Assembly: GCA_002325615.1 (NCBI GenBank)
Contig: DCSL01000058.1
Span: 4,959-25,636, forward strand
Direction of reading: 5' to 3'
Origin: Amoebophilaceae bacterium UBA1467
GTDB lineage: Bacteria > Bacteroidota > Bacteroidia > Cytophagales > Amoebophilaceae
DNA: 20,678 bases
A model generated the notes under the pieces. That model was not told the origin of the DNA and did not search any database. It was given only the letters and a program-made list of their open reading frames with translations. Positions 16,001-20,678 of the stretch are shown here, one piece after another (the stretch's first letter is position 1; each line of letters opens with the position of its first letter). The position numbers and the translations under genes were made by a program.

Positions 16001-16534
16001 ATTGACATAGAAACGGTGAAAGAAGCTATTCAGCTCATCAAAGAGTATCATGGGCTAGAAAAACGGAAATCGGGCGAACCGTTTTATTTACATCCCATTG
16101 CTGTGGCCCAGATACTCTTAAACTACACAAAAGATCAGGACACTGTTATTGCAGCGCTGCTCCACGATACAGTAGAAGATACTTCCCTCTCATTAGCTCA
16201 AATAGGAGGCATGTTTAATGAAGCTGTGCAACACATTGTAGATGGAGTAACGCACTTGGAAAGTAATATAAAAACGCAAAAAAGGGTGTCTCTGTCTTCG
16301 CACGAGAATATTCAGAAACTATTGGGCGTAGAGGACAACCGCGTACTCTATGTGAAGCTAGCAGACCGACTGCATAACATGCGTACCATCGAGGGTCACC
16401 AGTCTTTGGCGAAACAGAAAAAGATCGCAGAAGAGACCTTGCAGTTCTTTGTGCCCATTGCTCGGTACCTCAAGCTACAGCCTATAGAAAAAGAATTACA
16501 ACAACTTGCTTCTGAGGTACTGAACAAATCATAG
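13037..16534 (+). CDS. Fusion: Na+/solute symporter + histidine-kinase-like core + RelA/SpoT-type HD (ppGpp hydrolase)
   Basis: The 1165-residue protein has four parts. Residues 1-470 form a sodium:solute symporter (SSS/SLC5) with about 13 helices, the GGVRAVTFTDVIQ signature (185-197) and the sodium-site motif MSTADSLLN (339-347). Residues 515-675 add roughly six more helices. Residues 680-950 resemble a histidine kinase: a coiled coil with H728-E729-I730 at the phosphoacceptor place (the usual proline is Lys), then an ATPase-like fold. That fold has lost its N-box asparagines (D835, Y839) and the DxGxG motif, keeping only traces such as NTGLSL, so it is probably a pseudokinase. Residues 985-1165 are a RelA/SpoT-type HD domain with SGEPFYLHP (H1019), LLHDTVED (H1043-D1044, E1047-D1048) and KLADRLHNMRT (D1110). 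No synthetase domain follows. Likely role: membrane sensor or transporter controlling ppGpp breakdown. Parts are seen; function is inferred. Confidence 0.88.
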   Translation: MTSHSWAIDLFIFVAFLLINIIVGFRYRGKSQTFKEYAIGDKKFSTATLTATIVATWTGGNILFNALERTYVTGLYYMIPSVVGDFMCLAITGYVLGPRMGKFLDNVSVPESLGKLYGKHVQAIAGISTVLGSIGYIAIQFRVVYKILSIYWTTDSVHNIAGVVFSKEWLTIIVTLIVILYATSGGVRAVTFTDVIQFLTFGTVLPVLALVVWHHLKDPRQVAQLLTYHPNFSFQKVFRWSPELRKSIVFMIYVVTPGLAPELFQRMAMARDVRQVKSSVGYAAIVCQVIKLCIMWIGILLLAEQPGLEPSKLVQYMFSTYTYAGLRGFLCIGGLAMAMSTADSLLNSCAVVIANDILPPLKIIKNRSLHAARWATVVLGCLSVIVAMKVEDFLTILLGSANFYTPIVVIPMLLAVFGFETSRKVVLMAMGAGAATAAACLFYFKSVDSFFPGMLVNFLVIMGAHYLLGAKGGWGHNPIPISYDTEPLSRQWKQAIKQFRLMLYLEKLLPKQDQAHLLLAFYIFTTTYASLYLLPKEVVLQYPGLYKGLQYSVTLVTTLFLAFPIWPQGWRAKRLLTWMWPISIFYTLFFVGSMLVVLSGFELPQLMLLMLNLVMAILFLSGSMAISMFIAGIFLAVFLFLQYTGLTSLPGNISTLQFRFVYALLLFSTSLIALFKHQQAYRGLEGRNVLLKNTQKATNQALLEALQHREQLAQEMRRESTHLFNSIHEISEKLEQETKQLQDEQTITTARETLRKANKKLKAVAVYFDQIIYQVKDYMRLHVSTIPLQKLLQEALKDLKHKQALQSNTQVIVQSYTQQREVQCDPEAIQQLLVDGMDYARQHVRENQSILLSIADTTLGYPITAVQGYTKKVEALCITITTQNTPPVPRDLYMGTVSNTGLSLPRSTRILPLIRNQRIVDEHYGATELIEDLLGFTQLYVIPLRLREVRPTTMDAPEIDVNAPIALSDTNVYEQEEEILETLKMYPEIDIETVKEAIQLIKEYHGLEKRKSGEPFYLHPIAVAQILLNYTKDQDTVIAALLHDTVEDTSLSLAQIGGMFNEAVQHIVDGVTHLESNIKTQKRVSLSSHENIQKLLGVEDNRVLYVKLADRLHNMRTIEGHQSLAKQKKIAEETLQFFVPIARYLKLQPIEKELQQLASEVLNKS

Positions 16535-16589
16535 TGGGCGCGCATAGGGCGGCGTATCACTTGGTGATCAGCATGGGATGTTATCGCTG

Positions 16590-18035
16590 CTACCCCACGC
16601 TTCCCTCTAAGGTCAAGGCTAGTAGTTTTTGTGCTTCTACAGCAAATTCCATGGGCAGCTTGTTGAGTACTTCTTTGCAGTAGCCATTGACAATCAATGC
16701 CACAGCTTCCTCGGTGCTGATACCCCGTTGGTTACAGTAAAACAATTGCTCTTCACCTATCTTGGAGGTGGTGGCTTCATGCTCCACTTGTGCGGTTTTG
16801 TTTTTCACATCGATATAGGGAAAAGTATGTGCCCCACACTGGTTGCCCACGAGCAGAGAATCACACTGCGAGAAGTTGCGTGCATTTTCAGCATTGCGTG
16901 TTATTTTTACAAGCCCTCGATAACTGTTTTGCCCATGCCCTGCGGAGATGCCCTTGGACACGATCCTACTCTTCGTATTCTTGCCCAAGTGAATCATCTT
17001 GGTGCCTGTGTCGGCTTGCTGCTTGTTGTTAGTAATTGCTACTGAGTAAAATTCACCGATCGAATTGTCGCCCATCAGAATGCAGCTAGGGTATTTCCAG
17101 GTGATCGCAGCACCTGTTTCTACTTGTGTCCAAGAAATTTTGGCATGATTCCCTGCACAAATGCCTCTTTTTGTGACAAAGTTATAAATGCCTCCCTTGC
17201 CTTCTTTATCGCCTGGGTACCAGTTCTGTACCGTAGCATACTTCACCTCTGCGTCTTGTGCAGCGTAGATCTCTACGACTGCTGCGTGCAATTGGTTTTC
17301 GTCACGCATAGGGGCTGTGCATCCTTCTAAGTAGCTCACATAAGCACCTTCTTCAGCTACAATCAGCGTGCGCTCAAACTGGCCTGTGTTGGCCGCGTTG
17401 ATGCGGAAGTAGGTAGAGAGCTCCATAGGACAGCGTACTCCTTTGGGAATATAACAGAAAGAGCCATCGCTAAACACTGCAGCATTGAGTGCAGCAAAAT
17501 AATTGTCCTGCAGCGGTACTACAGTACCTAAATACTTTCTGATTAGCTCCGGATGTTGCTGTACAGCTTCACTGAAAGAACAAAAAACAATACCCAGTTC
17601 TTGCAGCTTTGCTTGGAAGGTAGTTGCTACAGACACGCTGTCCATCACTACATCCATGGCTACGCCGGTCAGGCGTTTTTGTTCTACTATTGAGATACCC
17701 AGCTTCTTAAAAGTAGCCAAGAGCTCAGGATCTGCTTCATCAAGGCTGTTCAGTGCAGGCTTTTTTTTGGGTGCTGCATAGTAAATGATGTCCTGATAAT
17801 CGATAGGCGGGTAATTCACATTAGCCCATTGGGGTGCTTTCATAGTCAGCCAGTACCTGTAAGCCTTGAGCCGCCATGCTAGCATCCAATCGGGTTCATT
17901 TTTTTTAGCAGAAATCAGGCAAATGGTGGCCTCGCTCAGTCCCTTGGGGATTACTTCGGTAGCTATGTCACTTTCAAAGCCATACTTATAGCCAGCCGTA
18001 ATAACTTCTTCTAGTATTTGGTGTTCTTGACTCAT
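16590..18035 (-). CDS. sufB: Fe-S cluster assembly scaffold SufB
   Basis: SufB, with SufC and SufD, forms the scaffold on which iron-sulfur clusters are built from sulfur delivered by SufS. The protein has 481 residues (E. coli 495). Residues matching those needed in E. coli are present: C239 in YLEGCTAP (E. coli C254), C391 in SQCDSLLVG (C405), and E418-H419-E420 in QVEHEATTS (E432-H433-E434). The GISAGHGQNSYRG turn is typical. No sufC, sufD or sufS is visible; the gap downstream holds only 55 bp before the convergent fusion gene, so sufB stands apart from its usual sufBCDS cluster unless those genes lie elsewhere. rnr lies upstream on the same strand with a 116-bp gap in which I see no clear promoter. 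Start is ATG 18033-18035. Confidence 0.96.
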   Translation of the reverse strand: MSQEHQILEEVITAGYKYGFESDIATEVIPKGLSEATICLISAKKNEPDWMLAWRLKAYRYWLTMKAPQWANVNYPPIDYQDIIYYAAPKKKPALNSLDEADPELLATFKKLGISIVEQKRLTGVAMDVVMDSVSVATTFQAKLQELGIVFCSFSEAVQQHPELIRKYLGTVVPLQDNYFAALNAAVFSDGSFCYIPKGVRCPMELSTYFRINAANTGQFERTLIVAEEGAYVSYLEGCTAPMRDENQLHAAVVEIYAAQDAEVKYATVQNWYPGDKEGKGGIYNFVTKRGICAGNHAKISWTQVETGAAITWKYPSCILMGDNSIGEFYSVAITNNKQQADTGTKMIHLGKNTKSRIVSKGISAGHGQNSYRGLVKITRNAENARNFSQCDSLLVGNQCGAHTFPYIDVKNKTAQVEHEATTSKIGEEQLFYCNQRGISTEEAVALIVNGYCKEVLNKLPMEFAVEAQKLLALTLEGSVG

Positions 18036-18151
18036 ACGTCTATGCCTATCTATTCATCCGCAAATATGCTGATGTGTTACAAAAGCCCTGACCAAACCGA
18101 GCGAGACAAGGAAGCGGGTACCAGGGATGGTTCTAAACTTAGCGTATTATG

Positions 18152-20110
18152 TTACGTCTTGTGATTCTGCCGTGAAGTAAAGTTGAAACTGACCGTCCTT
18201 TTGTTCAGATCACACGACTTGACTTCTACCTGCACCTGGTCGCCAAGGCGATAAACTTTTTTAGAACGTTTGCCTACCACCTGAAATCCCTTTTCATCTA
18301 GTTCATAATAATCGTCTGTCATATCAGCCAAGCGGACCATGCCTTCGCATCGGTTATTGACCAGTTCCACATAAATCCCCCAGTCTGTAACACCACTGAT
18401 AATGCCTTCTAAGCTTGCTCCTTGAAGTGCCTGCATGAACTCTACTTGTTTGTACCGCACGGAAGCCCGTTCTGCATCTGCTGCTACACGCTCCCGCTCA
18501 GAAGCATGCTTACATTTTTCTTCGTAGGACAGTGGGTCAGCGTTGAACTGTCCCTTGAGGTACTGCTTGAGTAACCGGTGTACCATGATATCAGGATATC
18601 GCCTGATGGGTGAAGTGAAATGGGTATAATGCTGAAAGGACAACCCGAAGTGTTTCTTGTCTTCACTGGTGTATACGGCCTTGGCCATTGTGCGGATGGC
18701 TAACGACTGGATGATATTTGCCTCTTTCGTCTCTGAAGCAGCCTTTAAAATGGTATTCAGAGCACTGGAAATAGATTGTTGTTTGGTAGCTCCCTGATAA
18801 CCCAATTGTTTGACAAAACCCCAAAAGTCGTTCAATCTGTCTGGATCAGGGCCGTCGTGTGTTCTGTATACAAAGGTCGGTAGGTTTTTGCCCTGCTGCA
18901 TTTCGGAAACGCGCGTTGCTACCCGCATGTTGGCCAACAGCATAAACTCCTCGACCAGCTTGTGGGTGTCCTGCCATATTTTTGGCACTATGCGCAGTGG
19001 CTTCCCTTGTGCATCAAGCTGAAACTTGACTTCTACGGTTTCAAAGCTAATGGCACCCTGTTTGAAGCGTTCAGCGCGTAGCTGTTTGGCCAATTGGTTG
19101 AGTATAGTAAGCTCCTCATAAAAATTGCCCTGCTGCTGCGTAATAACCTGCTGGGCTTCTTCATAGGTAAAGCGTTTGTTGGAGTGAATTACGGTTTCTC
19201 CTAGCCACTCTTTCTGCACCATGCCCCGATTGTCTAGCTCAAAAACGGCAGAGAAAGTTAGCTTATCCTCCTGAGGGTTCAGTGAGCATAAATCATTAGA
19301 AAGCTTTTCTGGTAGCATTGGGATGGTCCTATCTACCAGATAGACAGAGGTTCCCCTCTCCAGTGCCTCATGGTCTAACAGACTCCCTTCTGCCACGTAG
19401 TAGCTGGCATCAGCAATGTGGATGCCTACTTCATAGCGTCCATTGGGCAGTATTCTTAAGGAGAGCGCATCGTCAAAATCTTTGGCATCTTCTGGGTCAA
19501 TGGTCAAGGTAGTTACCGCTCTAAAGTCTTTTCTTCGGGCTATTTCGTGTGCAGGGATGGCGTGCGGGATGGCATTTGCCTCGGCCGTTACTTGAGCGGG
19601 GAAATGTGCCGACAAACCAAATTCAGCCATGATAGCATGCATTTCTACCTCGTGTACACCTGCTTGGCCGAGCACTTCTTGGATGACCCCTGTAGGGTTC
19701 TTATCTCCATGGGGCCACCCCGTAATTTTTACAATGACTTTGTCATCATGCTTGGCTCCTTTGAGTTCCGCTTCTTTGATAAAGATGTCATAATGCATGC
19801 GGCGCCCGTCGGGGATTACAAAGGCATTCTTACCGCAGCGATCCAGGCGGCCCACAATAGGCGCTTTGTTTCGTTCTACAATCTCTACTACTCTGCCCAC
19901 AGACCGCTTCTTCTCCTGAGCTTGCTGCAGCACTACGACCCTGACAAGGTCTTTATCTAATGCTCCTAACAAATCTTCTTGCTTCACCCAAACATCTTCT
20001 TGTTCTTCTTCCTTAGATACGATATAAGCGTAAGCCGGATTTACGTAGTCTACCCGACCTATGACGTAGTGAGGCGTAGCTGGCGTAGGTATATTTTTCT
20101 TATTGAGCAT
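18152..20110 (-). CDS. rnr: Ribonuclease R (RNB-family 3'-5' exoribonuclease), short N-terminus
   Basis: RNase R degrades structured RNA from the 3' end and helps in rRNA quality control. The order is cold-shock domains (about 14-150), the RNB catalytic domain, and a C-terminal S1 domain (about 565-648). The active-site motif TIDPEDAKDFDDALS at 203-217 supplies D205, D211, D213 and D214. Further family segments include FTSPIRRYPDIMVHRLL and the DWGIYVEL start of S1. At 652 residues it is shorter than usual (E. coli 813, many Bacteroidota over 700). The N-terminal helix-turn-helix region is missing, and a TGA lies two codons upstream of ATG 20108-20110, so the short form is real unless there is a frameshift. 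The basic C-terminal tail is also very short. RNase II is the main alternative, but the two N-terminal cold-shock domains and domain order favour RNase R. Confidence 0.93.
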   Translation of the reverse strand: MLNKKNIPTPATPHYVIGRVDYVNPAYAYIVSKEEEQEDVWVKQEDLLGALDKDLVRVVVLQQAQEKKRSVGRVVEIVERNKAPIVGRLDRCGKNAFVIPDGRRMHYDIFIKEAELKGAKHDDKVIVKITGWPHGDKNPTGVIQEVLGQAGVHEVEMHAIMAEFGLSAHFPAQVTAEANAIPHAIPAHEIARRKDFRAVTTLTIDPEDAKDFDDALSLRILPNGRYEVGIHIADASYYVAEGSLLDHEALERGTSVYLVDRTIPMLPEKLSNDLCSLNPQEDKLTFSAVFELDNRGMVQKEWLGETVIHSNKRFTYEEAQQVITQQQGNFYEELTILNQLAKQLRAERFKQGAISFETVEVKFQLDAQGKPLRIVPKIWQDTHKLVEEFMLLANMRVATRVSEMQQGKNLPTFVYRTHDGPDPDRLNDFWGFVKQLGYQGATKQQSISSALNTILKAASETKEANIIQSLAIRTMAKAVYTSEDKKHFGLSFQHYTHFTSPIRRYPDIMVHRLLKQYLKGQFNADPLSYEEKCKHASERERVAADAERASVRYKQVEFMQALQGASLEGIISGVTDWGIYVELVNNRCEGMVRLADMTDDYYELDEKGFQVVGKRSKKVYRLGDQVQVEVKSCDLNKRTVSFNFTSRQNHKT

Positions 20111-20235
20111 GTTTCAAAGATAGTACCTGATTGGTATAGTGAGGTATGTATTGAGAGAATGGTAGACATTGATGAGCAAGCAGCATCCTTCTACTAGTGA
20201 GTGCATAGCGGGACAGCCAGTTATTACCACCATTT

Positions 20236-20267
20236 TTTGCATTTCTAATGCACATTTAGTAGACTTG
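20236..20267 (+). promoter_or_regulatory. Bacteroidota-type promoter for the exported coiled-coil gene
   Basis: TTTG at 20236-20239, a 20-bp spacer, and TAGACTTG at 20260-20267 fit the Bacteroidota primary promoter with one mismatch in the -7 box (C for T). The start of transcription would fall near 20273, leaving about 22 nt before ATG 20296. This favours that ATG over the in-frame ATG at 20275. Confidence 0.5.
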
Positions 20268-20295
20268 AAGGACAATGCCTTATTCTAAAAAAGCT

Positions 20296-20678
20296 ATGAA
20301 AAAGTTCACTATTATACTGACAGTTCTACTGTTTGCAGCTGTTGGTAATCCTGTATTGGCTAAAAAGTTGCAAAAGACTGAGTTGCAGAAGCAGAAGGCG
20401 GAGATCAAAGCGTGGAAGCAACGTAAAGCTGCCATGCAACCTTTGCAACTTAAAGATTTGATTGAAGAGAACCATAGGCTCAAAACTCGGAATCAAAAAC
20501 TTATAGAAGAAATAAAAGTCACCAAAGAAGTGCTCGAGGAATTAATTGAGTTCAAAACACAAGTAGAGGCCCGAAGAAACGGACCAGGAAGCCCTGGTGA
20601 GGGCAATGGAGAGACTAGTAGCCAGGCAGGTGAAAGTCTCTACCTAGCCCAAGGTATGCAAGCAGGAGTGGCTATTGT
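20296..20678 (+). CDS. Exported coiled-coil protein, 3' end outside the window
   Basis: The open frame runs 127 codons to the right edge without a stop. It opens with a clear signal peptide: MKKFTIILTVLLFAAVG, then NPVLAKK, with likely cleavage after VLA (residue 22). A Lys/Gln/Glu-rich helical stretch follows (about 23-95) with heptad-like spacing (LIEENHRLKTRN, EVLEELIEF), predicting a coiled coil. Next is a Gly/Pro/Ser-rich linker (about 96-112, GPGSPGEGNGE). The order signal peptide, short coiled coil and Gly-rich linker resembles Bacteroidota envelope proteins that end in a SPOR-like domain, but that domain would lie beyond the window, so this is a guess. An ATG at 20275 is in frame but would put the start almost on the predicted transcription start. 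It is divergent from rnr with 185 bp between starts. Confidence 0.7.
   Translation, partial: MKKFTIILTVLLFAAVGNPVLAKKLQKTELQKQKAEIKAWKQRKAAMQPLQLKDLIEENHRLKTRNQKLIEEIKVTKEVLEELIEFKTQVEARRNGPGSPGEGNGETSSQAGESLYLAQGMQAGVAI

Noticed and set aside
16556..16568. ATCAC-ttg-GTGAT hairpin between the convergent fusion gene and sufB
   Set aside because: The stem is 5 bp with a 3-nt loop and has no T run on either strand, so it is not a convincing terminator.
20115..20122. TATCTTTG on the minus strand, a perfect TAnnTTTG box just before rnr
   Set aside because: There is no TTTG at the right distance upstream, and it lies so close to the ATG that the mRNA would have no leader; probably chance.

Overview
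The window reads as chromosome of a host-associated Bacteroidota bacterium, most likely a Cytophagales relative of the Amoebophilus/Cardinium group. Three things point there. The protein sequences look Bacteroidota-like throughout, for example S18 beginning MTLVNE and the style of the Ung, UvrA and SufB proteins. Starts lack clear Shine-Dalgarno sites, and two promoters fit the Bacteroidota TTTG / TAnnTTTG pattern. The left edge holds the end of a eukaryote-like ubiquitin-specific protease, a gene type known from Amoebophilus and Cardinium. Base composition, sampled by eye, is in the mid-40s % G+C, higher than I would expect for those two genera, so the genus is left open.

Layout. 1-164: C-terminal end of the USP-type deubiquitinase. 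177-749: ruvC, starting at TTG. 797-1275 (-): decayed C-terminal third of an M3 oligoendopeptidase F with one stop and two frameshifts. 1288-1957 (-): an orphan nuoK behind a small one-span membrane protein. 2090-2965 (-): nadK. 3077-5562 (-): polX and ung, two base-excision-repair type genes in tandem. 5594-6772 (+): a promoter and the ribosomal operon rpsF-rpsR-rplI, with a 27-bp in-frame duplication over the rpsF/rpsR junction. 6810-9698 (-): uvrA. 9828-10751 (+): rsgA. 10752-11119: non-coding, with small hairpins. 11120-12931 (+): htpG. 13037-16534 (+): an 1165-residue fusion. 16590-20110 (-): sufB and rnr. 20296-20678 (+): the start of an exported coiled-coil protein cut by the window edge.

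Most genes are housekeeping: DNA repair (ruvC, polX, ung, uvrA), translation and ribosome assembly (rpsF, rpsR, rplI, rsgA), RNA turnover (rnr), protein folding (htpG), Fe-S assembly (sufB) and NADP synthesis (nadK).

The most unusual gene is the fusion at 13037-16534. It joins a complete-looking Na+/solute symporter, a second membrane block, a histidine-kinase-like region that has lost its ATP-binding residues, and an intact RelA/SpoT-type HD (ppGpp hydrolase) domain with no synthetase. This suggests a membrane protein that links solute transport or sensing to ppGpp breakdown. Other points of interest are the USP fragment with a Ser at the usual third-triad position, PolX with all three polymerase aspartates replaced, and the rpsR start duplication.
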